A stretch of 64,000 nucleotides of DNA from the NCBI GenBank assembly GCA_016935565.1, contig JAFGQS010000144.1:25447-89446 (forward strand), in the 5' to 3' direction. Below are positions 18,678 through 29,263 of this stretch, piece by piece. The notes below the pieces were generated by a model. That model searched no databases. It was not told the origin of the DNA and saw only the letters and a list, made by a program, of their open reading frames with translations. The stretch is from Deltaproteobacteria bacterium. Its GTDB lineage: Bacteria > Desulfobacterota > Syntrophia > Syntrophales > UBA6807. The number at the start of each line of letters is the position of its first letter. Positions within the stretch are counted from its first letter, which is position 1. Position numbers and translations under genes: made by a program.

Positions 18678-19667
18678 ATGACTCACGACGAGAAAGAACA
18701 CATTACATTTACCATCGGCAAACGCGAAGTAGGTGAAAGGCTCGATATATTCCTGACACACAAGGCGAATTCTTTCTCTCGATCACAGATAAAGAGAATC
18801 ATTACCGAAGGTAATGTACGGGTGAACAACCTGAGGATGAAGTCCGGATATCGCTTAAAGGAAGGGGATTTTGTCATTCTTACCAAAGAAGAGCCGAAAG
18901 GCTATGATGTCATGCCTGAAAACATACCGCTGACTATTATCTATGAGGATGCATCAATCATCGTACTCGACAAACCTTCCGGTATGGTTGTCCACCCCGC
19001 AGCCGGCAATTACCACGGGACCATTGTTAACGCTCTTCTCTTTCACTGCAACGATCTATCGGGTGTGGGGGGCGTTTTGAGACCCGGCATTGTCCACCGT
19101 CTCGACAAACAAACCTCGGGCCTTTTAATAGTTGCCAAGTCGGATTCGGCACATAGAGGGCTGTCGAAACAGTTTAAAAACCATATGGTGAAAAAGCTAT
19201 ATAAAGCTCTCGTCCACGGAAATATCAAAGATGAAAACGGACTCATTGAATTACCGGTGGGAAGACACCCCACGGATCGAAAGAAGATGTCAACAAAAAG
19301 TAAACGGGGCAAAATGGCAGTTACTCGCTGGAACATCGTTGAGCGGTATAACATAGCCACACTTCTTGATGTTGAGATTGAGACAGGGAGAACGCACCAG
19401 ATCAGAGTGCACTTAAATACAATAGGACATCCCATCATCGGAGATGCCGTTTACGGTAATTCTAAAAAAAGAACCAGCGAAATCAAAAACGACATACTGA
19501 GAAATGCCCTCAAACGGATTAAGAGACAAGCCCTGCACGCGAGCAAGATAGGATTCCATCATCCGTTTGACGATCGTTACCTGGAGTTTTCATCCCCATT
19601 GCCGGATGACATGGCATATGCCTGTGAAGCATTGCGACAAAGCTCTTCCGTCCAGCGTGAAATGTAA
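18678..19667 (+). CDS. rluD: RluA/RluD-family 23S rRNA pseudouridine synthase
   Basis: S4 N-terminus; LDKPSGMVVHPAAGNYHGTIVNALLFH; GIVHRLDKQTSGLLIVAKSD. Confidence 0.93.
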   Translation: MTHDEKEHITFTIGKREVGERLDIFLTHKANSFSRSQIKRIITEGNVRVNNLRMKSGYRLKEGDFVILTKEEPKGYDVMPENIPLTIIYEDASIIVLDKPSGMVVHPAAGNYHGTIVNALLFHCNDLSGVGGVLRPGIVHRLDKQTSGLLIVAKSDSAHRGLSKQFKNHMVKKLYKALVHGNIKDENGLIELPVGRHPTDRKKMSTKSKRGKMAVTRWNIVERYNIATLLDVEIETGRTHQIRVHLNTIGHPIIGDAVYGNSKKRTSEIKNDILRNALKRIKRQALHASKIGFHHPFDDRYLEFSSPLPDDMAYACEALRQSSSVQREM

Positions 19668-19694
19668 AACGCCTAACCTGAATATTTATTTGAT

Positions 19695-20486
19695 ATGTTT
19701 ACCTATTCACAAAAAAATGGCGTTCAGTACCTAGAATATTCCCGGCTTATTGAATGCAACGGTGTTACTCATGCCTTTTGTACACGGTGGGGAGGTGTCA
19801 GTAAAGGTCGGTTTGCAAATCTTAATTTCAGTGTCAGCGAAGGGGATACACAGAGAAATGTTGCCGAAAACTGGAATATCCTCTCAAACGCTTTCAACAT
19901 ACCGGAAGATCATTTCTTTACGGTAAAACAGATACACGGGGACAGGATTCTCATTATTGCTGATAATGTACCGGATTCTCACGATCCGGGTTATGATGGA
20001 ATTATAACGAATAAACCCGGTATTGCTATCGGTATTAAAACGGCAGATTGTGTTCCCATTTTCCTGGTAGACAGAGTAAAACATATCATAGGCACTATCC
20101 ACGCAGGGTGGAAGGGAACATCCCTGAACATCGCAGGCAAGGCCCTTCGCATTTTGGTCAAAAAATTTGCATCGAAGCCGGAAGACATTATCGTTACCAT
20201 CGGCCCTTCTATCGGTCCCTGCTGTTATGAGGTGGATGAAAAGGTTTGGACGGCAATGGAAAAAGACCCGGACAGGGATTTCTTGTTCAAAGAATCCCGA
20301 AAAGCGGAAAGATGGATGCTGGATCTTCCACAAGCCAATCAACGACAAATACTGCGTGCCGGAATTTCTTCAGAAAATGTAACATCGGCCGGAATTTGTA
20401 CTTCCTGTCACCGGGACACCTTCTTTTCTCATAGAGGGGAAGGAGGACAGACAGGCCGTCAGTTGAACTTCATCATGTTACAATAA
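19695..20486 (+). CDS. pgeF: Peptidoglycan editing factor PgeF / YfiH (laccase-domain) protein
   Basis: CTRWGGVSKGRFANLNFS, KQIHGDRI, TADCVPI, IGTIHAGWKGTS, GPSIGPCCYEV. Confidence 0.93.
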   Translation: MFTYSQKNGVQYLEYSRLIECNGVTHAFCTRWGGVSKGRFANLNFSVSEGDTQRNVAENWNILSNAFNIPEDHFFTVKQIHGDRILIIADNVPDSHDPGYDGIITNKPGIAIGIKTADCVPIFLVDRVKHIIGTIHAGWKGTSLNIAGKALRILVKKFASKPEDIIVTIGPSIGPCCYEVDEKVWTAMEKDPDRDFLFKESRKAERWMLDLPQANQRQILRAGISSENVTSAGICTSCHRDTFFSHRGEGGQTGRQLNFIMLQ

Positions 20487-20510
20487 AAGAATCTTGGAGG
20501 AACAAAAAAA

Positions 20511-20606
20511 GTGATAACCACAAGAAAGGACTCAGGAAAAAACGTCATCAAACAGGTTGTTGCCCCGGCGAAAATTAATTTGAGCAACAGGCCCTTAAAA
20601 TTTTAA
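20511..20606 (+). pseudogene. ispE 5' remnant (truncated 4-diphosphocytidyl-2-C-methyl-D-erythritol kinase)
   Basis: SD GGAGG 20496-20500, GTG start, reads ...NVIKQVVAPAKINLSNRPLKF*; (A/S)PAKINL is the IspE N-terminal hallmark, then aborts. Confidence 0.65.
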
Positions 20607-20607
20607 C

Positions 20608-20634
20608 TTGACATGGATCATCGTTTGATATAAA
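20608..20634 (+). promoter_or_regulatory. Sigma70-like promoter for rho (TTGACA-N15-TATAAA)
   Basis: Read directly; spacer is short. Confidence 0.4.
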
Positions 20635-20855
20635 AATTCACGTATCTTATAAAGATATTTACAAACCCTTCCTTGTTGAAGTGTTTCTACTATGTTCTCA
20701 ATAACCATCGTTTGAATGTATCCAGGGAATTTGTCAAAATGTCTGATTATTCCTCCGGCATAAAACGGAATGATCAGAGTACATATCGCATAATCTTGTA
20801 ATAAGAGGAAACATCTTACGCTGCGTAGGAAGATTATTTACAGAGGGTAAAGCCT

Positions 20856-22103
20856 ATGAACGTTTCAGACATAAAAAAGCAGACCATCAGTCAGCTCACG
20901 GCACTCGCGAAAGAACTTAAACTACCTGATGCCACAGGAATGAGGAGACAGGATCTCATTTTCGCTATTCTTCAAGCTCAAGCTGAAGAAGACGGAATTA
21001 TTGAAGAAGAAGGTGTACTGGAAACACTTCCCGATGGCTTCGGATTTCTTCGGTCTGTGGGTTACAACTACCTTCCCGGCCCGGATGACATTTATGTTTC
21101 TCCCTCTCAAATCAGAAGATTCAATCTCAGAACGGGAGACACCGTTTCGGGAGAGGTCAGACCTCCCAAAAACGGCGAAAAATATTTTGCTCTGTTGAAG
21201 GTCGGTTCAGTCAACTTTCAACCCCCCGAAGCAGCGAAAGATAAAATTCTGTTTGATAATCTTACCCCCCTTTATCCCGAAGAAAAATTATTGCTGGAAT
21301 CGGATTCCGAAAACTACTCTACAAGGATAATGGACCTTTTCACCCCGATCGGAAAAGGTCAGAGGGGATTGATCGTATCACCTCCCCGTGCGGGCAAGAC
21401 AGTACTTCTCAAAGATATAGCCAACAGTATTACAAAAAATCATGAGGAAGTTATTCTCATGGTTCTGTTGATTGATGAACGGCCTGAGGAAGTCACTGAT
21501 ATGGAAAGAAGCGTTAAGGGGGAAGTAATAGCCTCAACCTTCGATGAGACGGCACAACGTCACATACAAGTATCTGAAATGGTTCTTGAAAAAGCGAAGC
21601 GACTCGTAGAACATAACCGTGATGTCGTCATTCTCCTTGATAGTATAACAAGACTTGCCAGGGCCTACAACGCTGTCGTTCCACCCAGCGGCAAGGTTCT
21701 TTCCGGTGGTGTCGATTCCAATGCCCTTCACAAACCGAAAAGATTTTTCGGGGCCGCAAGAAATATAGAGTATGGTGGCAGTCTGACGATAATAGCAACG
21801 GCCCTCATTGAGACGGGAAGCAGAATGGATGAAGTTATTTTCGAAGAGTTTAAAGGTACGGGAAACATGGAACTTCATCTCGATCGCAGGATTGCCGATA
21901 GAAGGGTTTTCCCTGCTTTCGACCTTATACGATCGGGCACAAGGAAAGAAGAGCTGCTGACACAAAAAGAAAATTTAAACAGGATATGGATATTACGAAG
22001 GCTTCTTCAGGAAATGAACCCCGTGGATGCCATGGAGTTCATCATTGACAAGATTCGAAAAACTGAAACGAATAAAGATTTTCTCAATTCGATGAATCAA
22101 TAA
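20856..22103 (+). CDS. rho: Transcription termination factor Rho
   Basis: [59 protein letters not shown]. Confidence 0.98.
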   Translation: MNVSDIKKQTISQLTALAKELKLPDATGMRRQDLIFAILQAQAEEDGIIEEEGVLETLPDGFGFLRSVGYNYLPGPDDIYVSPSQIRRFNLRTGDTVSGEVRPPKNGEKYFALLKVGSVNFQPPEAAKDKILFDNLTPLYPEEKLLLESDSENYSTRIMDLFTPIGKGQRGLIVSPPRAGKTVLLKDIANSITKNHEEVILMVLLIDERPEEVTDMERSVKGEVIASTFDETAQRHIQVSEMVLEKAKRLVEHNRDVVILLDSITRLARAYNAVVPPSGKVLSGGVDSNALHKPKRFFGAARNIEYGGSLTIIATALIETGSRMDEVIFEEFKGTGNMELHLDRRIADRRVFPAFDLIRSGTRKEELLTQKENLNRIWILRRLLQEMNPVDAMEFIIDKIRKTETNKDFLNSMNQ

Positions 22104-22206
22104 AAAGATTTCTTGAAATTAGCTTCCAAATGAATATAATAGATGATTTACTTATCATGCGAACACTGAGGGCGCTGTCGCAACACCGAAGGAGGAACGA
22201 GAGAAA

Positions 22207-22434
22207 ATGAAACAAGAAATACATCCGAAATACTCGGACGCTACAATAACCTGTGTCTGTGGTAATGTTATTAATACACGATCGACGAAGAAAGACATCA
22301 AGGTAGAAATCTGTTCCAGTTGCCATCCCTTCATAACGGGAAAACAAAAAATCGTCGATACAGCCGGCAGGATTGAAAGTTTTAGAAAAAAATATTCGGG
22401 CGTAGAAAACAAAAAGAAGAAGAAACAAAAATAA
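22207..22434 (+). CDS. rpmE: 50S ribosomal protein L31 (zinc-binding C+ form)
   Basis: [20 protein letters not shown]...[23 protein letters not shown]. Confidence 0.97.
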   Translation: MKQEIHPKYSDATITCVCGNVINTRSTKKDIKVEICSSCHPFITGKQKIVDTAGRIESFRKKYSGVENKKKKKQK

Positions 22435-22595
22435 TTAAGTAAGACCCGTCAATTAAAGGACTACCACCACGATTGTCTATGTCAATGGTAATAATTTCCT
22501 ACAACCTCGCAGGTGACATGACCCTGTCAACCTGGACTTTCTTGTAGCAAATACCCTTCTCTGCCATAATCAATGTAAAATGTGAAAGGAGTGGT

Positions 22596-23666
22596 ATGTT
22601 TAAAAAACTGAAAGAAATTGAAAAAAGGCATAACGATCTTGAAAGAATGTTGAGTGATCCCGCCGTGGTGAATAATCGCTCAGCATTCCAGAAATGCGCA
22701 AAAGAACACGCCGACATTTCAGATATCGTTGAAACATACCGGGAATACGAAATAACAAGCAAACAGCTCGAGGAAGATCAGCAATTGCTTCGCGAGGGTG
22801 ATGAAGAATTAAAAGAACTCGTGAAGGAAGAAATTCCGCTCCTTCGAAGCAGAATTGAAGACCTCGAAAACAGGTTAAAAATTCTGTTACTTCCCAAAGA
22901 CCCCAATGATGAAAGAAATGTTTTTTTAGAAATCAGGGCCGGTACGGGAGGAGAGGAAGCCGGACTCTTTGCGGCAGATCTCTTTCGTATGTATGCACGG
23001 TACGCAGAAATGTGCGGGTGGAAAATCGAAGTGGTCAGTTCGAGTCCTTCAGGGGGCTCGGGCGGATTCAAAGAGTTAATTATACTGATAGAAGGAAAGG
23101 GCGCATACAGTAAATTAAAATATGAAAGCGGGGTTCATCGTGTGCAGAGGGTCCCTGTTACGGAAACCCAGGGGAGAATACATACCTCCGCCGTCACCGT
23201 GGCGGTGCTCCCCGAAGCGGAAGAAGTGGAAGTATTAATAGATCCGAATGACTTGAGAATAGATGTATTTCGTTCCACCGGTCATGGAGGACAAAGTGTG
23301 AATACGACCGACTCCGCCGTCAGAATCACCCATATTCCGACAGGATTAATCGTGACGTGCCAGGATGAAAAATCGCAGCACAAAAACAGGGCAAAGGCTT
23401 TGAAGGTGCTCAGGGCAAGGCTTCTCGACAGAATGACAGAAGAACAGAATGCAAAAATTTCAGAGGCAAGAAAAAATCAGGTCGGAAGCGGTGACAGAAG
23501 TGAGCGGATCAGAACATATAATTTTCCACAGGGTCGGGTCACCGATCACCGTATTGGACTGACTCTCTACAGTCTGGAAAACATTCTTTCCGGAGATATT
23601 CAGGTCATCATTGATGCTCTTATCACACATTATCAAACCGAATCTCTAAAGGCAGCTTCTTTCTAA
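22596..23666 (+). CDS. prfA: Peptide chain release factor 1
   Basis: [30 protein letters not shown]. Confidence 0.96.
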   Translation: MFKKLKEIEKRHNDLERMLSDPAVVNNRSAFQKCAKEHADISDIVETYREYEITSKQLEEDQQLLREGDEELKELVKEEIPLLRSRIEDLENRLKILLLPKDPNDERNVFLEIRAGTGGEEAGLFAADLFRMYARYAEMCGWKIEVVSSSPSGGSGGFKELIILIEGKGAYSKLKYESGVHRVQRVPVTETQGRIHTSAVTVAVLPEAEEVEVLIDPNDLRIDVFRSTGHGGQSVNTTDSAVRITHIPTGLIVTCQDEKSQHKNRAKALKVLRARLLDRMTEEQNAKISEARKNQVGSGDRSERIRTYNFPQGRVTDHRIGLTLYSLENILSGDIQVIIDALITHYQTESLKAASF

Positions 23667-23776
23667 GGGTACAAATCACTTTACAACGACGGCATAAATA
23701 TGTCACAGTTCCCTCGACGTGAAGGGAAGAGGGATTACTCTGACCATGCGACGAGGATCAGCAACACCGCTAAATT

Positions 23777-24646
23777 ATGAAACATAAAAAAACAGAACGT
23801 ATCGTCGACATTCTGAACACAATCGAGGACCAGCTTAAAAAATGTCATATCTCGACACCGAGACTTGATGCAGAGGTTCTGGTTGGCCACTATGTTAACA
23901 GAGATCGGTCAGCCCTTTACCGAAATGGCGACTACCGTCCCACAGATGAAGAATTACAGGGACTGCAAACCGGTGTTGCACGGAGGATCAAAGGAGAACC
24001 GATTGCCTATATAACCGGCATAAAAGAATTTTTTTCTCTCGAGTTTGAGGTTAATCACCATGTATTGATACCACGACCCGAAACAGAAATTCTTGTCGAA
24101 GAAATTCTGAGGCTCATCGGTAATAAGACGTTACAACGAGGGAAAATCCTGGAAATTGGAACGGGATGCGGGGCAATCAGCATAGCATTGGCAACCGAAC
24201 TGACACAATTTTACTTTTTTGCCGCAGATATCTCTCAAAAAGCCCTTACCGTTGCAAAGAGAAATGCACGAAGAAACGGTGTGGCTGAACGTATTTTCTT
24301 CTTGTGCGGTAACCTGCTCGAATCTCTTTCAGAACAATTTGATATTATCGTCTCCAATCCGCCATATATTTCCGACGAGGAATTCAAACACATTTCCTTT
24401 GAAATCAGGAACCATGAACCGAGAACGGCACTGATTGCCGGCCCTGATGGAACAGAGTTTCATCAGGCACTCATTAGGAACGGCGGTCCCCATTTGAGAA
24501 AAGGTGGCTGGCTTATCATGGAAATGGGTTACGGACAATGGGAAACAATCGAAAGGTTGTTGAGGGAATCACAAAAGTATGATTATATAAGATGCCAGTA
24601 TGATTACGCCGGAATAGAAAGAGTTGCTACAGCGAGGAGAAGATAA
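23777..24646 (+). CDS. prmC: Release factor glutamine N5-methyltransferase
   Basis: [32 protein letters not shown]; downstream of prfA. Confidence 0.95.
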   Translation: MKHKKTERIVDILNTIEDQLKKCHISTPRLDAEVLVGHYVNRDRSALYRNGDYRPTDEELQGLQTGVARRIKGEPIAYITGIKEFFSLEFEVNHHVLIPRPETEILVEEILRLIGNKTLQRGKILEIGTGCGAISIALATELTQFYFFAADISQKALTVAKRNARRNGVAERIFFLCGNLLESLSEQFDIIVSNPPYISDEEFKHISFEIRNHEPRTALIAGPDGTEFHQALIRNGGPHLRKGGWLIMEMGYGQWETIERLLRESQKYDYIRCQYDYAGIERVATARRR

Positions 24647-24648
24647 GA

Positions 24649-25899
24649 GTGGATAAGATTATCATTCAGGGTGGAGAGAGACTGCATGGAGAGATAACGA
24701 TCAGCGGCTCAAAAAACGCGGCCCTTCCGATTATTGCATCATCACTCCTGACAGAAGGATGGAATACCTTTCACAATGTGCCGAATCTGGCCGATATAAA
24801 AACGATAAAAAAGCTCTTGATGAACCTTGGCGTCAACATCGATGGAGACAATCCCCTGAGACTCAATGCGGATCATATAACAAACTGCGAAGCATCATAT
24901 AATCTCGTGAAGACGATGAGAGCATCAATTCTCGTCTTAGGACCCCTGGTGGCGAGAATGGGCCGGGCCCGGGTATCTCTTCCGGGAGGATGCGCAATCG
25001 GTGCACGGCCGGTCAATTTACATCTCAAAGCCCTCAAGGAAATGGGCGCCGATATTGACCTCAAGGGAGGCTATGTCGAAGCAAAGGCATCGAAACTGAA
25101 AGGGTCAAAAATCTACTTCGATATTCCGACCGTTACGGGAACTGAAAATATTATGATGGCGGCCACGCTGGCAGAGGGAACGACCCTGCTGGAAAATTCC
25201 GCCCGGGAGCCTGAAGTGGTCAATCTTGCTCACGTTTTGAATCAAATGGGAGCAAAAATAAGAGGGGCCGGCACGGATATGATAGAAATTGAAGGGGTAA
25301 CATCCCTTCATCCGGTAGAAGAAATGATAATACCCGACAGGATAGAAGCGGGAACGTATATGATTGCAGCCGGCTTGACGAACGGTGATGTCAAAATAAT
25401 GGGATGCGAACCGGGTCATCTCGACTCTCTCATTACAAAGCTTACGGAAGCAGGGATAGAGATTACATCGATCCCGGGAGGTCTTCGCGTCACCGGGAAA
25501 AAAAAGATAACCGGTGTCGATATAAAGACACTCCCCTATCCCGGCTTTCCTACGGACCTCCAGGCACAAATGATTGTCTTAATGTCAGTAGCGAATGGAA
25601 TCAGTGTCATTCGAGAAACCGTATTTGAAAACAGATTCATGCATGTGAATGAATTACTCCGCATGGGTGCGGACATCATCGTCGAAGGAAACAGCGCCGT
25701 TGTCAGGGGTGTTCCCCGGCTTCGCGGCGCACCGGTCATGGCAACAGACCTGAGAGCCTCTGCTTCATTGATACTCGCCGGATTAGCGGCAGAAGGAACC
25801 ACCGAGCTTTCCAGAGTCTATCATATCGACAGGGGATACGAATGTATCGAAGAAAAACTGTCATCACTGGGAGCAAATATAAGGAGGGTAAAAGAATAA
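24649..25899 (+). CDS. murA: UDP-N-acetylglucosamine 1-carboxyvinyltransferase
   Basis: GTG start; [37 protein letters not shown]. Confidence 0.97.
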   Translation: MDKIIIQGGERLHGEITISGSKNAALPIIASSLLTEGWNTFHNVPNLADIKTIKKLLMNLGVNIDGDNPLRLNADHITNCEASYNLVKTMRASILVLGPLVARMGRARVSLPGGCAIGARPVNLHLKALKEMGADIDLKGGYVEAKASKLKGSKIYFDIPTVTGTENIMMAATLAEGTTLLENSAREPEVVNLAHVLNQMGAKIRGAGTDMIEIEGVTSLHPVEEMIIPDRIEAGTYMIAAGLTNGDVKIMGCEPGHLDSLITKLTEAGIEITSIPGGLRVTGKKKITGVDIKTLPYPGFPTDLQAQMIVLMSVANGISVIRETVFENRFMHVNELLRMGADIIVEGNSAVVRGVPRLRGAPVMATDLRASASLILAGLAAEGTTELSRVYHIDRGYECIEEKLSSLGANIRRVKE

Positions 25900-25900
25900 G

Positions 25901-27187
25901 GTGAGACTTATCAGCACTGTTGAATCGACTTTCAATGCAGAACTGAAACGTATTCAAAATCGTGATATGTTTGTTGATGAAGCAATCACGCAGATTGTAA
26001 GAGAAATCGTAGAGAATGTTGCAACCGGCGGAGATAGGGCACTCTTTGGATACACGGAAAAATTTGATGGCGTTTTACTGGATTCGCAAACGGTAAAAGT
26101 CACTGAGGGTGATATTGAGGAAGCTATCAGAAGTATTGACGATGCGGATCTTGAGATTCTTAAACTGGCGGCACAGCGAATCGAGGCATTCCATAAAAAG
26201 CAAACAATGATTTCGTGGATCGATTCGGACGAAGAGGGTATAGAACTCGGACAGATCATTCGCCCTCTCAATCGCGTTGGGATATATGCACCGGGAGGAC
26301 GGGCCTCCTACCCGTCGACAGTTCTTATGGCCGCCATACCGGCTGGTGTTGCCGGTGTCAGTGAAATAATTCTTGTAACACCCTCCGATAAGGGAACCCT
26401 CAATCCGCTGGTGCTGGCTGCGGCACGATTGGCAGGAATTGATACAATATTCAAAGTGGGAGGTGCCCAGGCAGTTGCTGCCCTGGCATACGGTACAGAG
26501 TCAATACCGCGTGTAGACAAAATTGTCGGTCCGGGTAACGTGTACGTAGCTGCTGCGAAAAAAATGGTGTATGGTCAGGTAGGTATAGATATGATAGCCG
26601 GGCCAAGTGAGATTGTTGTTATATCTGACGGAACAGCATCGCCGGTAATTGTGGCTGCCGATCTTCTGTCTCAGGCTGAACATGATGAGATGGCGTGCGC
26701 TCTTCTGTTGACACCGGTGAGAAGCTTTGCTGAACGAGTTGTCTCAGAGGTAATATCTCAGATACCGGCTCTCGAACGGGAATCAATAGCATCCAAGGCT
26801 ATCACAGAGTATGGTGCGGCAATTGTTACGAGAGACATGGAGGAAGCAATTGATATTGCTAATATATTTAGCCCGGAACACCTGGAATTAATGGTTGAAA
26901 ACCCACGTGAATTGCTTGATCGGATAAAGAATGCCGGCGCCGTATTCCTCGGTTACAGTTCACCCGAAGCTGTTGGAGATTATATGGCAGGGCCAAACCA
27001 TATTCTTCCAACAGGAGGCACGGCACGGTTTTCTTCTCCTTTAGGCGTTTACGATTTTATGAAAAGGACCAGTGTTATCTCTTTTTCGGAAAAATCACTC
27101 ATGAGGTATGGTCACAAAATCGCACGTTTTGCAGCGTTGGAAGGACTTGATGCCCATAGAAAATCAATTACCGTTAGATTTCCGTAA
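25901..27187 (+). CDS. hisD: Histidinol dehydrogenase
   Basis: GTG start; PLNRVGIYAPGGRASYPSTVLM, KIVGPGNVYVAAAKK, DMIAGPSEIVVI. Confidence 0.97.
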   Translation: MRLISTVESTFNAELKRIQNRDMFVDEAITQIVREIVENVATGGDRALFGYTEKFDGVLLDSQTVKVTEGDIEEAIRSIDDADLEILKLAAQRIEAFHKKQTMISWIDSDEEGIELGQIIRPLNRVGIYAPGGRASYPSTVLMAAIPAGVAGVSEIILVTPSDKGTLNPLVLAAARLAGIDTIFKVGGAQAVAALAYGTESIPRVDKIVGPGNVYVAAAKKMVYGQVGIDMIAGPSEIVVISDGTASPVIVAADLLSQAEHDEMACALLLTPVRSFAERVVSEVISQIPALERESIASKAITEYGAAIVTRDMEEAIDIANIFSPEHLELMVENPRELLDRIKNAGAVFLGYSSPEAVGDYMAGPNHILPTGGTARFSSPLGVYDFMKRTSVISFSEKSLMRYGHKIARFAALEGLDAHRKSITVRFP

Positions 27188-27194
27188 AAAACCC

Positions 27195-27222
27195 TTGACA
27201 AAACAGTGCAGTCGGTTATTCT
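27195..27222 (+). promoter_or_regulatory. Sigma70-like promoter upstream of tRNA-Gly (TTGACA-N16-TATTCT)
   Basis: -35 27195-27200, -10 27217-27222, about 35 nt before the tRNA. Confidence 0.55.
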
Positions 27223-27258
27223 AACACCACTTTTAATTGTAAAAACCATAATACCTGG

Positions 27259-27333
27259 GCGGGCGTAATTCAGGGGTAGAATGTCAGCTTCCCAAGCTGA
27301 ACGTCGTGGGTTCAAGTCCCATCGCCCGCTCCA
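27259..27333 (+). tRNA. tRNA-Gly (anticodon CCC), CCA encoded
   Basis: Acceptor GCGGGCG/CGCCCGC, anticodon arm TCAGC-TTCCCAA-GCTGA, T arm GTGGG-TTCAAGT-CCCAT. Confidence 0.95.
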
Positions 27334-27402
27334 TATTTTACTTGAAATGCCAATTTTTTTATGGTATAGGTGACAGCATTAAATTATGACTCTCAATTGT
27401 GG

Positions 27403-27430
27403 AGTGGGCTTTGCCCACTTTTTTATTTTG
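27403..27430 (+). terminator. Intrinsic terminator/attenuator-like hairpin immediately upstream of rimP
   Basis: AGTGGGC-TTT-GCCCACT followed by TTTTTATTTT. Confidence 0.8.
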
Positions 27431-27439
27431 CGGGGAATC

Positions 27440-27919
27440 ATGAATGGTAACAATCAAACATACCGACAGAAGATAATGGGGTTGGTCACACCTGTTATTG
27501 ATTTTGAACAGATGGAATTGATCGATGTAGAGTGCCTGAGGATGAAATCCCGCTGGCTTGTCAGGATATATATGGATAAAGAAGGCGGTGTTACACTCGA
27601 TGATTGTACCACAATCAGCAATCAAGTTGGCGATTTACTTGATGTTCACGATATTCCGCCGGGACCTTATACCCTTGAAGTTTCCTCACCTGGTTTGGAC
27701 CGTCCCCTGGCAAGAGACAAGGACTTTATAAAATACAGAGGATCGAAGGTAAAGATTCGGGTCAACAAAATCACTGAAGGAAAGAGGAATTTCCGGGGTT
27801 TATTGGTTGATTTCCTCCAAGAGGGTGAAAGAAAGACTCTCATTGTGGATGAGGGAAAGAAACGTTACCATATACCGAGAGAAAACGTGGCTAAAGCGAA
27901 TCTCGAATATGAGATTTGA
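27440..27919 (+). CDS. rimP: Ribosome maturation factor RimP
   Basis: ELIDVECLRMKSRWLVRIYMDKEGGVTLDDCTTISNQVGDLLD ... GPYTLEVSSPGLDRPL. Confidence 0.96.
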   Translation: MNGNNQTYRQKIMGLVTPVIDFEQMELIDVECLRMKSRWLVRIYMDKEGGVTLDDCTTISNQVGDLLDVHDIPPGPYTLEVSSPGLDRPLARDKDFIKYRGSKVKIRVNKITEGKRNFRGLLVDFLQEGERKTLIVDEGKKRYHIPRENVAKANLEYEI

Positions 27920-27951
27920 TACCGAAGCAATGGAAGGTGGAGGGTTTTTTC

Positions 27952-29247
27952 ATGTTGCCAGATCTTAAACGCCTGATCGAACAATTAGGTAAAGATAAAG
28001 GAATAGACAAAGAAATCATCATTGATGCATTGGAAACAGCTGTATTGACTGCTGCGAAAAAGAAGCTGGGGCAAAATCTGGATATGGAAGCACACTTCAA
28101 TGAAGAAGCTGGTGAAATTGAGGTCTTCCGGTTTATGACCGTTGTTGAAAATGTCTTGAATCCAGACACTCAGATTTCCATAGAAGAGGCACAAGAGACG
28201 CTGGATGAAGATGCAGAACTGGGTGACAGTCTCGGCATGAAAATAGAAGCAAACACATTCGGCAGAATAGCAGTCCAGACAGCAAAGCAAATCATCATTC
28301 AAAAAGTAAGAGATGCGGAACGAGACAAAATTTTCGATGAATACAAGGATCGAAAGGGAGAACTGGCCAGCGGTTTTGTACAGAGATTCGAAGGTGGGAA
28401 TATCATCGTTAACCTGGGAAGAGCAGAGGGCGTTATTCCGCCGACGGAACAAATTCACAAAGAAGCATTTAAAAGAGGAGATAGAATCAGGGCATATATC
28501 TGTGATGTAAAGAGAATTTCAAAAGGCCCGCAAATTATACTTTCGAGAACTCATCCTGGTTTTTTGAAAACACTTTTTGAAATTGAAGTTCCCGAAATTT
28601 CCGAAGGATTGATTCAGATAATCAGCGTCGCAAGAGAACCGGGAAATCGGTCAAAGATTTCCGTAAAAACGACAGATAAAGATATTGATCCTGTTGGTGC
28701 CTGTGTCGGGATGAGAGGTTCTCGTGTACAGAGTGTGGTCCAGGAATTACGAGGGGAGAAGATCGACATTGTTCCATGTTCAGATGATCAGGTAAAATAC
28801 GTATGCAGTGCGTTATCCCCGGCCAAAGTTGACAGGGTCTATATGGAAGAAGATACGCAATCAATGGAGGTAATTGTCCCTGATGATCAACTTTCTCTTG
28901 CTATTGGAAAGAGCGGGCAGAACGTTCGATTGGCAGCACGGCTTACGGGATGGAAAATCGATGTCAAGAGTGATTCAATGATGCGTGGACAAAAAGATGA
29001 GGAATTTGGATCTCTTCTGAAAATTTCGGATATAGACGAAAATTCAGCAGAAATTCTCATCAAAGAAGGACTGAAAAATATTGAACTATTAGCCTCAGCT
29101 GATCCGGAAAAGGTAGCCTCACTAACTTCAATTCAAGGAATGAATATGGAAAAGGTATTGGGTTGGATTGCTGAGGCGGCGAATATTATGGCCAATGAAA
29201 ATAATGGGCAAGACCGTTTACAGTCTAACAAGAAAAAACTTGAATAG
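27952..29247 (+). CDS. nusA: Transcription elongation/antitermination factor NusA
   Basis: IVNLGRAEGVIPPTEQI, DPVGACVGMRGSRVQSVVQELRGEKIDIV, LAIGKSGQNVRLAARLTGWKIDV. Confidence 0.97.
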   Translation: MLPDLKRLIEQLGKDKGIDKEIIIDALETAVLTAAKKKLGQNLDMEAHFNEEAGEIEVFRFMTVVENVLNPDTQISIEEAQETLDEDAELGDSLGMKIEANTFGRIAVQTAKQIIIQKVRDAERDKIFDEYKDRKGELASGFVQRFEGGNIIVNLGRAEGVIPPTEQIHKEAFKRGDRIRAYICDVKRISKGPQIILSRTHPGFLKTLFEIEVPEISEGLIQIISVAREPGNRSKISVKTTDKDIDPVGACVGMRGSRVQSVVQELRGEKIDIVPCSDDQVKYVCSALSPAKVDRVYMEEDTQSMEVIVPDDQLSLAIGKSGQNVRLAARLTGWKIDVKSDSMMRGQKDEEFGSLLKISDIDENSAEILIKEGLKNIELLASADPEKVASLTSIQGMNMEKVLGWIAEAANIMANENNGQDRLQSNKKKLE

Positions 29248-29263
29248 CCGGGAGTTTTAAGGA

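Noticed and set aside
23711-23740. TTCCCT...AGGGAA hairpin between prfA and prmC
   Set aside because: Short stem, no U-tract; not distinguishable from chance.
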